Shown here: piece by piece, positions 24,624 through 34,400 of the stretch
Numbering within the stretch: the first letter of the stretch is position 1
Layout: every line of letters begins with the position of its first letter
NCBI RefSeq assembly: GCF_031326225.1
Contig: NZ_CP133720.1
Location: 1,550,001-1,614,000, forward strand
From: Undibacterium cyanobacteriorum
Lineage (GTDB): Bacteria; Pseudomonadota; Gammaproteobacteria; Burkholderiales; Burkholderiaceae_D
Direction of reading: 5' to 3'
DNA length: 64,000 nucleotides
Notes under the pieces: model-generated
What the model saw: the letters and a program-made list of their open reading frames with translations, nothing else
Databases searched by the model: none
What the model was told of the DNA's origin: nothing
Position numbers and translations under genes: made by a program

Positions 24624-25811
24624 ATGGCCGATCATAGTTATTTGCAGTGGCCTTTTTTCGATGAGTCACATCGCGCACTGCATCAGGCACTCGATACTTG
24701 GGCGGCTAAGGAAATCGATCAAACGCATCATCACGATGTCGACCAAACTTGCCGTGATTTGGTAAAGCAACTCGGTAGTGCGGATTGGCTTGCTTATGCG
24801 GTTGGAGGCCAAGCCTATGGTGGACGCATGGAGCGCATCGACACACGTTCGATTTGTCTCTTGCGAGAAAACTTAGCGCGATATTCAGGCTTAGCCGATT
24901 TTGCTCTTGCCATGCAAGGTTTGGGAAGTGGGGCGATCAGCCTGTTTGGTACAGAAGCGCAAAAGCGCAGCTATTTGCCGAAAGTCGCCAGCGGTGCGGC
25001 GATTGCAGCGTTTGCTTTGTCGGAGCCTCAGGCAGGTTCTGATGTCGCGGCGATGCAATGTGCTGCGCAATTACAGTGCGATGAAAGTGGTGAGTACTAT
25101 GTGCTCGACGGTGAAAAGACCTGGATTTCGAATGGTGGCATCGCCGACTTTTATGTGGTCTTTGTACGCACCGGTGAAGCGCCCGGCGCACGTGGTATCA
25201 CGGCCTTGATCGTAGATAGTAACTTGCCGGGATTTGAAATTGCAGAGCGCATCGATGTGATCGCGCCACATCCTCTGGCCCGTCTGCGCTTCAATCAATG
25301 CCGCGTACCGGTCAGTCAGCGGATTGGCGAGGCCGGACAAGGTTTTAAAGTGGCGATGGCGACCTTAGATGTATTCCGCACTTCGGTCGCCGCTGCGGCA
25401 CTAGGATTTGCTCGTCGTGCTTTGGACGAAGCCATGATGCGTGCGACCAGTCGTCAGATGTTCGGTCAGACACTGGCAGATTTCCAATTGACGCAAGCTA
25501 AGTTGGCGCAGATGGCGACCACGATCGATAGTGCGGCCTTGTTGGTGTACCGCGCGGCATGGATGCGTGATCAAGGACAGCGCGTCACCAAAGAAGCAGC
25601 GATGGCAAAGATGCAGGCCACCGAAGGCGCACAGCAAGTGATCGATGCAGCGTTGCAGTTATTCGGCGGCATGGGTGTCATGAGCGAGGTTCCGGTCGAA
25701 CGTTTGTATCGTGAAATTCGCGCCTTGCGAATCTATGAAGGTGCAACCGAAGTGCAGCAATTGATCATCGCGCGTGAACTCCTCAAAGAGTACAAGGATG
25801 CACAAGCATGA
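24624..25811 (+). CDS. Acyl-CoA dehydrogenase
   Basis: A 395-aa FAD acyl-CoA dehydrogenase. Family signatures: AAFALSEPQAGSDVAAM, GEKTWISNGGIADFYVVF and FGQTLADFQLTQAKLAQM. The C-terminal FGGMGVMSEVPVERLYREIR is followed by RIYEGATEVQ, where Glu372 fits the catalytic base of the short-chain class. It lies 3 bp after the crotonase gene and overlaps the thioesterase start by 4 bp. Within this cluster it would oxidise an alicyclic or ring-opened acyl-CoA intermediate in the cytoplasm; the substrate is not deducible. Confidence 0.92.
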   Translation: MADHSYLQWPFFDESHRALHQALDTWAAKEIDQTHHHDVDQTCRDLVKQLGSADWLAYAVGGQAYGGRMERIDTRSICLLRENLARYSGLADFALAMQGLGSGAISLFGTEAQKRSYLPKVASGAAIAAFALSEPQAGSDVAAMQCAAQLQCDESGEYYVLDGEKTWISNGGIADFYVVFVRTGEAPGARGITALIVDSNLPGFEIAERIDVIAPHPLARLRFNQCRVPVSQRIGEAGQGFKVAMATLDVFRTSVAAAALGFARRALDEAMMRATSRQMFGQTLADFQLTQAKLAQMATTIDSAALLVYRAAWMRDQGQRVTKEAAMAKMQATEGAQQVIDAALQLFGGMGVMSEVPVERLYREIRALRIYEGATEVQQLIIARELLKEYKDAQA

Positions 25812-26239
25812 ACGAGGTATTTAGCACGCCAATTGAGATTCGATTTGCGCATTGCGATCCCGCCGGGATCGTGTTCTATCCACGCTATTTTGAGTTGATC
25901 AACGGCGTGGTGGAAGATTGGTGTGGGCACGCCTTGGGCATGAGTTTTCATGAAATGCATGTGGTGAAAGATATCGGTTTGCCGACTGTGCATATCGAGA
26001 CGGATTTCGTGAAAACCAGCGTCCTCGGCGACCGCTTGACGGCGCAGTTGCGCGTGTTGAAATTGGGCCGTGCTTCCGTCACGGTGGAGATCCGCATGGT
26101 CGGGGAGAAAAACGATTTACGTTTGCGTGCAGAATTGGTATTGGTGATGGCACATGTGAGAGATCGAAAAGCGATTGCCTTGCCTGAAGTCTTGCGAACG
26201 CAGATGCAAAGATTTGTCGTTGTTGATGCCATTAGCTAA
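25808..26239 (+). CDS. Acyl-CoA thioesterase, 4-hydroxybenzoyl-CoA thioesterase type
   Basis: A 143-aa hot-dog-fold thioesterase. The N-terminal motif FAHCDPAGIVFYPRYFEL contains Asp17, the position of the catalytic Asp in the Pseudomonas 4-hydroxybenzoyl-CoA thioesterase family. The start overlaps the dehydrogenase stop (ATGA), so the two are translationally coupled. In aryl-CoA clusters such enzymes hydrolyse stalled or dead-end CoA thioesters and free CoA. Whether it acts on 2-aminobenzoyl-CoA or a later intermediate is open. Confidence 0.88.
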   Translation: MNEVFSTPIEIRFAHCDPAGIVFYPRYFELINGVVEDWCGHALGMSFHEMHVVKDIGLPTVHIETDFVKTSVLGDRLTAQLRVLKLGRASVTVEIRMVGEKNDLRLRAELVLVMAHVRDRKAIALPEVLRTQMQRFVVVDAIS

Positions 26240-26303
26240 TCTTGGTCGTTGTTCTTGCTGTTAGGGCATGCGGCCTTGCAATCACAAAAAATCGTTTCGG
26301 CAG

Positions 26304-26325
26304 ATTCGATCAAAGTAGGTCGAAT
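26304..26325. promoter_or_regulatory. Dyad before the Rid gene
   Basis: ATTCGA (26304-26309) and TCGAAT (26320-26325) form a 22-bp dyad in the 137-bp gap between the thioesterase and the Rid-family gene. It could be an operator, but it does not match the dyads at 17699 or 23716. Confidence 0.25.
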
Positions 26326-26376
26326 AAACAAAGTTTGCTGCTGACGCTGGAAAAATAAAACAAAGGAAGAGGGAAG

Positions 26377-26775
26377 ATGGATATTTTGCAACCACCAGGC
26401 TGGGCTCGTCCGCGCGGGTATTCAAACGGTATCGCGGCACGAGGTCGCACTGTCTGTGTTAGCGGCATGATAGGCTGGGACGCACAAGGGCAATTTCATA
26501 CCGACGATTTTGCAGGACAGACGCGTCAAGCATTACAAAATATTGTTGAAGTCCTAGCAGAAGCCAGAGCCAAGCCGGAACACATTGTTCGTATGACTTG
26601 GTACATCACCGACAAAAAGGAATACATCGCCGCCTACAAAGAAATCGGTGCAGCCTACCGTGAGCTCATCGGCAAACACTACCCAACCATGACCGCAGTA
26701 CAGGTTTCGGCTTTGATTGAAGATAGAGCCAAAGTGGAAATTGAAGTAACAGCGATCGTGCCCGATGAGGCTTGA
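26377..26775 (+). CDS. Rid (YjgF/YER057c/UK114) family protein
   Basis: A 132-aa Rid-family protein. AGAGGGAAG precedes the ATG. Family features are SGMIGWDAQGQ, the helix QTRQALQNIVEVLAEA and the strand VRMTWYITDKKEY, ending KVEIEVTAIVP. The segment that carries the catalytic Arg of archetypal RidA (PARSxV, Arg105) reads PTMTAV here, with Met105, so it is not a canonical RidA. Rid paralogues without this Arg occur in catabolic clusters, and 2-aminomuconate deaminases of nitro/aminobenzoate pathways belong to this superfamily. At the end of an aminobenzoyl-CoA cluster it is a good candidate for hydrolysing an enamine or imine and releasing ammonia. That role is inference. Confidence 0.85.
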   Translation: MDILQPPGWARPRGYSNGIAARGRTVCVSGMIGWDAQGQFHTDDFAGQTRQALQNIVEVLAEARAKPEHIVRMTWYITDKKEYIAAYKEIGAAYRELIGKHYPTMTAVQVSALIEDRAKVEIEVTAIVPDEA

Positions 26776-26811
26776 GCTGTTTTCCCTTTGAGTCGTGTTT
26801 GGTAAATAGTC

Positions 26812-27017
26812 AAAACCCCTCAACGCCGAGGCGCTGAGGAATGCTTTGAGTTAGAGAGGACGAGACTATCGGTCTTCGTTGATTTAAAACCCCTCAACGC
26901 CGAGGCGCAGAGACGCAGAGGTGGCGCAGAGAAGACATTTTTGGCCTTAGAGTTCGAGCAGCAAAGGTTTTCTCCTGCTTTTCTCCGCGCCTCTGCGTCT
27001 CGGCGTTGAGGGGTTTT
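26812..27017. repeat. MITE-like inverted repeat between convergent genes
   Basis: AAAACCCCTCAACGCCGAGG occurs at 26812-26831 and again at 26886-26905, and its reverse complement at about 26999-27017. From the second copy, arms of about 40 bp (26886-26931 and 26980-27017), including the CGCAGAGACGCAGAG core, can fold into a long hairpin. It sits between the convergent Rid and decarboxylase genes, so it may also terminate transcription both ways. Related CTCTGCG/CGCAGAG palindromes occur at 57461 and 58001. Confidence 0.8.
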
Positions 27018-27026
27018 CAAAAACTT

Positions 27027-28496
27027 CTACCGCGACATAATTCGTGTCCCCACATCACGAATTACATCCAATAAATAATCAATTGATGCTTCTGATTTGC
27101 GATGATTGATGATGCATGCGCGGAGGACGAATTGTCCTTTGAGGCGCGTGCCGGTGATGAAGACGCGGCCATCATTTTCTAAAGCAGGAATCAAGCCCTG
27201 ATTGAGTTCTGCGATCGCTGTTTCGTCTGTGAGTTTGCCGCGATAGCGAAAGCACGCGATGGCTAAATCACTTTGTGTCAGTAACTCAAAATCTGAAGAA
27301 GCGCGCAATTGCTGTTCTAGATACCGTGTCAGCGCTAAGTCTTTGCGCATCATGTTTTGGATCTGCGCAAATCCATAGGCTTTGAGCGACATCCACACTT
27401 TAAAAGCCTTGGCATTGCGTGAAAGCTGGAAGTAATGTTCGTTAAACTCCAAGCGTTGATTGCTCGCTTCTAGACTGGTATCGAGGTAATCGGCTTGCTT
27501 GAAGTAGGATTCACGCAAAGCACCCCAACTGCGAACCAGCGTGCAGCCAATTTCAAATGGTTGGTAGAGCCATTTATGGAAATCGAGGGCGATGGAGTCC
27601 GCCAACTCGATGCCGTCATACAGTGATTTCATTTCATCGAGTGAAGCAATCAGTCCGCCATACGCGCCATCCACATGGAACCACATTTTGTATTGCTGGG
27701 CCAGTTGTGCCAAGCCGCGTAAATCATCAATCGCGCCCGTATTTACTGTACCAGCGTTACCGACGATGCAGAAGGGCGAGTAGCCTTCGGCAAGGTCTTT
27801 TCGTATCTGCGTCTCGAGCGCTGTCAGATCCATTTTGAAATCGGCAGTCGCGGGGATGCGGCGTAGATTGTCGGTGCCGATACCGAGTAAGGCGACACTC
27901 TTGTCCGTACTATTATGCGTCTCGCTACTGCAATACAAGGTGAAAGGCTTGCGGCCGAACAGGCCATGTTGATTGATCTTGTGTTCCCGGAAAAATACAT
28001 TGCGTGCGACCGTCAGTCCAGTCAAGGTCGCAGCCGAACCGCCGCTGACCATCACACCACCAGCATCCGCGGTATAGCCTAACATCTCTGCAGTCCATTT
28101 CACGACACGTTTTTCGATCTCTGTCATAGCGTGACCGAGATGCCATTTGGTCGCGTTTTGGTTGATGGTCGAGGTCAAAAAATCAGCAATCGTCGAAACC
28201 TGATTCCCTCCCGCCATTACATAGGCATACATATTTGGGCCCAGATTCCCGGTAGCTGTGTCGAGGACTTTGGTCTTCACTTCATCGAGCAATGCCATAG
28301 GATCACTGGCTCCTTGCGGTAGCGCTTCATCAAACCAAGCGGCGACTTCCTTAGGCTCATAGGCATGAAAGCCTTTTTGCTGAGGCGCATCAGCATACAA
28401 TTGCAGGACGATTTGCTCGGTTTTACGCAAGAGATCTTGAAATTGTTCTGGACTGTAGTCGAGACTGTTTTTGAAGTGTGTGTGAGATGTTGTCAT
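27027..28496 (-). CDS. PLP-dependent group II amino acid decarboxylase
   Basis: A 489-aa cytoplasmic fold-type I enzyme of the aromatic-amino-acid/glutamate decarboxylase family. The PLP Lys is K308 in DFHKWLYQP. Other family features are NLGPNMYAYVMAGG, the SGGSAATLTGL loop, SSETHNS with the His that stacks on PLP, GNAGTVNTGAIDDL, and HVDGAYGG with the Asp that binds the pyridine nitrogen. The closest groups are aromatic-L-amino-acid and 2,4-diaminobutyrate decarboxylases; the substrate cannot be set from sequence. It is monocistronic, converging on the Rid gene, with a 363-bp spacer upstream. Confidence 0.85.
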   Translation of the reverse strand: MTTSHTHFKNSLDYSPEQFQDLLRKTEQIVLQLYADAPQQKGFHAYEPKEVAAWFDEALPQGASDPMALLDEVKTKVLDTATGNLGPNMYAYVMAGGNQVSTIADFLTSTINQNATKWHLGHAMTEIEKRVVKWTAEMLGYTADAGGVMVSGGSAATLTGLTVARNVFFREHKINQHGLFGRKPFTLYCSSETHNSTDKSVALLGIGTDNLRRIPATADFKMDLTALETQIRKDLAEGYSPFCIVGNAGTVNTGAIDDLRGLAQLAQQYKMWFHVDGAYGGLIASLDEMKSLYDGIELADSIALDFHKWLYQPFEIGCTLVRSWGALRESYFKQADYLDTSLEASNQRLEFNEHYFQLSRNAKAFKVWMSLKAYGFAQIQNMMRKDLALTRYLEQQLRASSDFELLTQSDLAIACFRYRGKLTDETAIAELNQGLIPALENDGRVFITGTRLKGQFVLRACIINHRKSEASIDYLLDVIRDVGTRIMSR

Positions 28497-28859
28497 CGGT
28501 GGGCTCTTTTACTAAGTCTGCATGAAGGTGTTTATGCAATGACGAGCGCTGTTTCATCGCGTCAATCGCGTGTTTGCATAGATCTTAAATGCAAATGCCT
28601 ACTTTGGCACGGTGCACTTGGTAAATTAGTGTGTCATTTCTGTTAGACAGTAGAGGCAGTGTGAGCAGAGGCGGCATGCTTGTTTTGCCGGTACAGTTTG
28701 GTGAAATATTGAATCGAATCGCTTGAATGACGCGAATGACTCGTGTGACGTGCGTATGGCTTGCAGGCTTTGATTTGCTAAGCGAGATGGCGAAGACCAA
28801 TGGTGATTTGGCTCTTCGCCCAGATCTTCGGTTTTTGTGATGTGCCAACGAGAAGATGA
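28497..28859. other. Intergenic region with a strong hairpin
   Basis: No gene seen in 363 bp. At 28789-28820 GGCGAAGA-CCAA pairs with TTGG-(C)-TCTTCGCC, a 12-bp stem with one bulge and a 7-nt loop. It lies 40 bp downstream of the GGDEF/EAL stop on the leftward strand. No T tract follows on that strand, so it may protect an mRNA end rather than terminate. The decarboxylase promoter should lie in the lower part but was not identified. Confidence 0.45.
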
Positions 28860-31112
28860 TCAGTCTTTTTCTCGAATCATTTGATCTACCGGCATCGGTT
28901 TGCCGATGCCGTAGCCCTGTCCATAGGTAACGCCTATACCCTTTAAAAGCGTCAAGATTTCGCGATTTTCGACGAACTCAGCGACAGTGCGCTTACCCAT
29001 TAAACTGGCGATCTCATGAATCGATTTAACCATCGCGAGGTTGATCGGATTGGTCTCAATGTCGCGCACGAACTGGCCGTCGATTTTCAGAATATCAACC
29101 CGCAACGTGCGTAAGTAAGCGAATGAAGAGAGCCCACTTCCGAAATCGTCGAGTGAGAACTTGCAACCAAAATTGCTGAGCCTATTCATAAACTGCTGGG
29201 CAATTTCTAAATGTCCAATTGCTGCGGTCTCTGTAATTTCGAAGCAGATTTTTTCGTGTGGGACGCCAGACTGAATGATCTCATCCTGCACAAATTGCAG
29301 GAAGGGTGGATCTCCGAGGCTTTGCCCAGAGAGATTGATTGAGCAAAGGCCGATTTGATCAATGTGTTTCGCCATCCATGCCAAGGCATGTTTCACGACC
29401 CAACGATCGACACGTGCTGAGAGGTGATAGCGTTCGACAGCGGGCATAAAACTTCCCGGCGGAATGATGCCACCTTGGCCATCGCGCATCCTTAACAAAA
29501 ATTCGCAATGCAAGCCGTGATCGGTGGTTTCGTGAATGTCCACGATGGATTGGGCATAGAGCTCGAACATATTGTTCGACAGTGCATTTTCAATCCGACT
29601 GACCCATTCCATCACACCATAACGCTGTGCTAGGGCGGGGTCATCATTAGCAAAGATGTGAATACGACCACGTCCTGCGTCTTTGGCAACGTAGCATGCG
29701 CTGTCAGCCGATTGCAGCAACACACCTACGCTTTCAGTATGCTGATTAAGTGTGACCATGCCGATACTGACGCCGACTGCAAATGAACGATCTTGCCATT
29801 GGAAGCGGAATGCGGCCAAACTCTGCTGAAGACGCTCGGCGATGTGCATCGCTTGTTCAATACTCTGATTGTGCAAGATCATGCCGAATTCATCGCCACC
29901 AATTCGGCAGAGATGATCTTCCGCACGCAAACTCGCATTGAAGCGATGGGCAACTTGTCTTAACAATTCATCGCCAGCGGCATGACCACAGGTATCGTTG
30001 ACCACCTTGAATTCATCGAGATCGAGATAGCACAAGACATGTTGTTGCGTGTGATTGCGGGTTTGTTCAAAGAGCTGTTGCAGAATTTGCTCGAAGGCGC
30101 GACGGTTGCCGAGTCCCGTGAGTTCGTCATGGGTCGCTTGAAACTTAATAATGTTTTCAGCGGCTTTGCGTTCGGAAATATCTTTGACTGTGGCGATGTA
30201 ATTGACAATCTCCCCAGCGGCATTGCGGATTGCCGACGGATTCACGACAACTGGAAAGCGATCTCCATTTTTCTTTTGAAAAACCAGTTCGAAGGAACGA
30301 AATTGTCCGGCTAAGGTTTGCCGAAACGCTTCGTAGATGCCATCGTATTCTTCTTGCGGCCAATAGGGGAAAGGTGCTTTGATGCCGACTAACTCTTCTT
30401 TGCTAAAACCTGTCATAGCGCAGAAAGCTGGATTGACATCAAGTTGGCGACCGTCGATGTCAAGTACCGAGAAGCCATCTTGCATGGCATGGATCAAGCT
30501 ATTGGCAAATTCAACCGCTGTCTTGAGATCATCTTCTGCACGTTTGCGCGCCGCCATGAAGCGTGCCCGATCAAGGGCAACCGCGATGTGCGCGGCCATC
30601 GCTTGCATAAATTCGAGTTGCCATGTCTTGGGCGGGCGAACACCTTCGATATCGCCGTAGGTTCCTAAGCCAATCGAGCCAATACTGTGACCCGCCAGCA
30701 CCAGTGGGACATTAATGATGGTGCGATTTTGAAGTAAGGCGACGATGTCTTTATTCGTGCGAGGATCGATGCGTGCGTCTTCAACGACGACAACATGATC
30801 GCCTTCCATGATTTCGTCAATCATGGGGTCGCCTGCCATGGGAATATCGATACTTTGTATGAGACGCGAAACAGCAGTTTCTTCACCTTCGCTGCGGTGA
30901 CTCAGGATGGTCACCATCCCTTCGCGTTCGCCGAAGACAGCCAACCACACTTGCGGATAGCCCAAGACCTCACGAGCCACCGGTGAGTAGGCGTTGAGGA
31001 TATCTTCCACTTTCCAAGCACGCTCGAGTTGCTTACAGAGCTGTAGCAAGACCTTGTTTAACTGCGCAGGTTCGAGCTCGGTGCCTTTTATCGCTTTGAG
31101 TAATTGTTCCAT
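28860..31112 (-). CDS. GAF-PAS-GGDEF-EAL c-di-GMP signalling protein
   Basis: A 750-aa cytoplasmic protein with no membrane helix. A GAF domain spans about residues 15-190, and a PAS about 200-320 with a PAC-like end (NYIATVKDISERKAAE). GGDEF covers about 325-490 with an intact GGDEF signature at 405-409 and substrate-binding RxGGDEF. EAL covers about 505-745. The EAL motif itself is EFL (537-539), within the usual ExLLR pattern. Other phosphodiesterase residues look present: SINLSGQSL, FEITETAA, DDFGSGLSS, LKIDGQFV, EFVEN and QGYGIGKP. Either or both activities may be alive. The GAF and PAS domains imply control by a small ligand or redox signal. It diverges from the 1471-aa envelope protein. 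Confidence 0.93.
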   Translation of the reverse strand: MEQLLKAIKGTELEPAQLNKVLLQLCKQLERAWKVEDILNAYSPVAREVLGYPQVWLAVFGEREGMVTILSHRSEGEETAVSRLIQSIDIPMAGDPMIDEIMEGDHVVVVEDARIDPRTNKDIVALLQNRTIINVPLVLAGHSIGSIGLGTYGDIEGVRPPKTWQLEFMQAMAAHIAVALDRARFMAARKRAEDDLKTAVEFANSLIHAMQDGFSVLDIDGRQLDVNPAFCAMTGFSKEELVGIKAPFPYWPQEEYDGIYEAFRQTLAGQFRSFELVFQKKNGDRFPVVVNPSAIRNAAGEIVNYIATVKDISERKAAENIIKFQATHDELTGLGNRRAFEQILQQLFEQTRNHTQQHVLCYLDLDEFKVVNDTCGHAAGDELLRQVAHRFNASLRAEDHLCRIGGDEFGMILHNQSIEQAMHIAERLQQSLAAFRFQWQDRSFAVGVSIGMVTLNQHTESVGVLLQSADSACYVAKDAGRGRIHIFANDDPALAQRYGVMEWVSRIENALSNNMFELYAQSIVDIHETTDHGLHCEFLLRMRDGQGGIIPPGSFMPAVERYHLSARVDRWVVKHALAWMAKHIDQIGLCSINLSGQSLGDPPFLQFVQDEIIQSGVPHEKICFEITETAAIGHLEIAQQFMNRLSNFGCKFSLDDFGSGLSSFAYLRTLRVDILKIDGQFVRDIETNPINLAMVKSIHEIASLMGKRTVAEFVENREILTLLKGIGVTYGQGYGIGKPMPVDQMIREKD

Positions 31113-31422
31113 CGGACGTCATGAATTTCTAAGGCACCGCACGAGTATTCACGAGCATCTAATTGCCGTCAAGAAATTACATGTAAAAATTTGCTTTACA
31201 TCCAACATGAGCGCTATTTCTTATAAGGATGCCTCGTTTTAGTGCATTAAATTGCTTTTAAGGCAATGTATTTTGTTTTTTATGCTACCATTTAAATTTC
31301 TTGTAAATTGCTAGTTAATAGCATATTCTTTGCTTTGTTATGGAATTTGACGTTTGATTTCTCAAACCACGTCGCTCAATTTATTTGTTTTTCAGTCGCT
31401 TGCTCCATTCTCGAGGCAAATT
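31113..31422. other. AT-rich divergent promoter region
   Basis: About 310 bp, strongly AT-rich from 31220 onward, between the c-di-GMP protein and the large envelope protein. Promoters for both genes must lie here, but no single pair of hexamers stands out. No gene is visible. Confidence 0.4.
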
Positions 31423-34400
31423 ATGTTCAAAAAATATCTCTCTGCAGCCTTGTTCTTTCTACTCCCTAGCATAGTGGCGGCCCAGGAATTTCCACGCAGT
31501 TCGGTTCCTGATCCACTCAAGACTTGGATTCCGTGGGTTCTGGATCAGCAAGCAAACCTGAATTGTCCACATCCCTTTGATAGCGATGAGGTGCGTTCCT
31601 GCCAGTGGCCTAGCGTGCTTGAATTAAAAGTCGGTGCGAAAGGCGCTGAGTTCACGCAAACTTGGCAAGTCTTTGGTGATACGTGGATTAGCTTACCGGG
31701 TGATGAACATCACTGGCCCTTGGATGTCCTGGTCGATGGCAAAGCACTACCAGTCATCAGCCAAGCCGGCAAACCTTCGATACGTCTTGATCGTGGCACT
31801 TACAAAGTCAGCGGGCGCTTTTATTGGTCACAAGTGCCAGAGTCTTTGGGTTTAGCGCAAAACTCTGGTCTGGTTCGCCTAGAAATGAATGGCAAATTAG
31901 TGGCGCATCCGGTGCTCGATGATGCAAATCGCATTTGGCTACAGAAGAAACAGGAAGTGAGTAGTGTGGAGCAAACCACCCTCAAGGTGTTTCGTAAGAT
32001 CAAAGACGGTATTCCTGTCATGCTCGAAACGCGCTTCCACCTTGAAGTGTCAGGCAAGGCAAGGGAGTTAAGCCTCGGGCGCGCTTTGCTGCCCAAGTTG
32101 ATTCCGCAAGCGCTTCACTCAAACTTGACCGCTACCCTCAACGAAGAAGGTAATCTCCTCGTTCAGGCGCGGCCGGGGATTTGGGATATTAGCTTTGTCT
32201 CACGCTTACCTGCAGATCTCCTAAATTTAAGTTTGCCCGCCGCGAGCGGCATTCTGGCTGAGGAAGAAGTCTGGGTCTATGAGGCAAACCCTGCGGTGCG
32301 TTTGGCCAGTGTTGAAGGGCCCACAGCGATCGACGCCCAACAAACCACATTGCCCGATGAATGGCGCCATTTACCCGCCTATTTGATGCGCCCAGTAAGC
32401 TCTCAATTTTCCTTGAAACAAATTCGTCGGGGTGACAGTGAGCCGACTCCTGATAAGTTGAAATTGCAGCGCGATCTGTGGTTGAGTTTCGATGGCAAAG
32501 ACATGACCATGAGCGATAGCCTCAGTGGAAAAATGAGTCGGCCGGCGCGCTTAACGATGGTGGCTCAAGCCCAACCGGGGCGGATCGAAGTGAACGGGCA
32601 AGACCAACAAATTAGCAGTGGCAGCGATCACTTAGCTGGTGTTGAAGTGCAGGGGGGGGATCTGAAATTGAAGGCCGACAGCCGTTTGCCACAGGCGCCA
32701 CGAACTCTGCTGGCGACTTTATGGAAGCATGACTTGGATGCACTCGACATGAATTTGCATCTACCACCTGGCTGGCGTTTGTTACACGCTAGTGGAGTTG
32801 ATCATGCCAATGGTGCTTGGCTTACTTCGTGGGACTTATTCGACATTTTTTTGATATTGATTACGACCTTGGTCGCAGCACATTTGTGGGGTAAAAAGTG
32901 GGGTGTGGTCACGCTAGTGAGCTTAGTTTTGTCGTATCAAGAACTTGATGCCCCACGTGGTCTCTGGATGCTGTGCTTTAGTTTGATCGCCTTGTACCGT
33001 GTACTGCCGCAAGGGAAATTCAAGCAAATTATCCAATGGATACAACGCGGCAGTGTGTTGGTCTTGTTGGTCTTGAGTCTCGCATTTGCCACCATGCAGA
33101 TTCGTGGTGCGATCTATCCAGTGCTGGAAAATGAGTCGGTTTTTCTTGATCGTCATCAACCGCAAAGGATGGTGGGCACGCCCCAAGAAAGGGCTCCAGA
33201 AACCGTTAAACCAGCAGCACCAGCTGAAGCACCACCCCCAATGGAACCACCACTGACGGATGCGGCGCCGATGCCTGCGCCCGCATATATTCCGCCACCG
33301 GAGGTCGTCAATGCGCCTCAGCCTGAAGTAAGGAGCGTGGCGATCACAAGATACGCGCGCGGGAACCAAAGTGATAAAGAAAAAGGGTATATCAGTTCAT
33401 TGAGTAAAAACGTTGGTATCGATCCCGACGCCAAAGTGCAAACAGGACCGGGACTGCCGCTCTGGCAATGGCGGAGTCATCCATTGACTTTCGATGGGCC
33501 AGTCACGCAAGAGCAGGAGATTCACTTGTGGTTGCTGTCGCCATGGGCTTCGAAAATCGTCGTCGTATTGCGCCTTGTTCTGTTGAGTTTGCTTTTGCTC
33601 TTACTCGGCCACGCCGTGCTGATCCAAAGCAAACACAAGCCAGTACATGGAAATGGTGACGATGCCGACGATCAATCGGAGGGCGACCAAAATGACGGAG
33701 ATCAGAACTCAACAAAAAATATGAAATTGGGTTCTCTGTTGCGTCAGATTCGTGAGCGTATGACAGCGGTTCTTGGGGCATCTAAAACACTTGCGAGCAG
33801 TTTCGTGATCTGTGGATTATTGGGCCTCGCGCAAAACCTGGTTTGTGCCGATGCGTCAGCGCAGACACCGAGCGATCAGCATTTGCAAGAATTGCGAGAA
33901 AAACTCACGCGCAGAGCAGAGTGTTTGCCCGACTGCGCTGAAATTTCTCGTCTCACCATACATGTGTCGGGTACTACCGTGCGCTTGAGTTTGGATGTGG
34001 ATGCAGCACTAGATACGGCCTTGCCGCTACCAGGCGGCAAAAAAAGTTGGCTGCCAAATGAAGCACGACTTGATGGTAAAACCGCATATATCGATAGAGA
34101 TAGTGATGGTGCTTTGGGTTTCTTGGTGACGGCTGGACGACATCGATTGGAGTTGGTTGGTGAACTTTTGCAAAATGACACATTACAACTACCGCTGCCC
34201 CGCAAACCTCGTCGGGTTGAACTTGATGCCCCTGGGTGGGACGTCGCTGGTATTTCAGACGAGACGGGTGTGGCCGACACCATTCAATTGTCACGTCAAG
34301 TGAAGCTGGGCAAAGATGCCAAGAAAAATGCGGAAGCGGATTTTCCAGCTTTGCTGCGCGTTCAACGTACGCTCTTGTTCATGAAAGAATGGGTCGTCGA

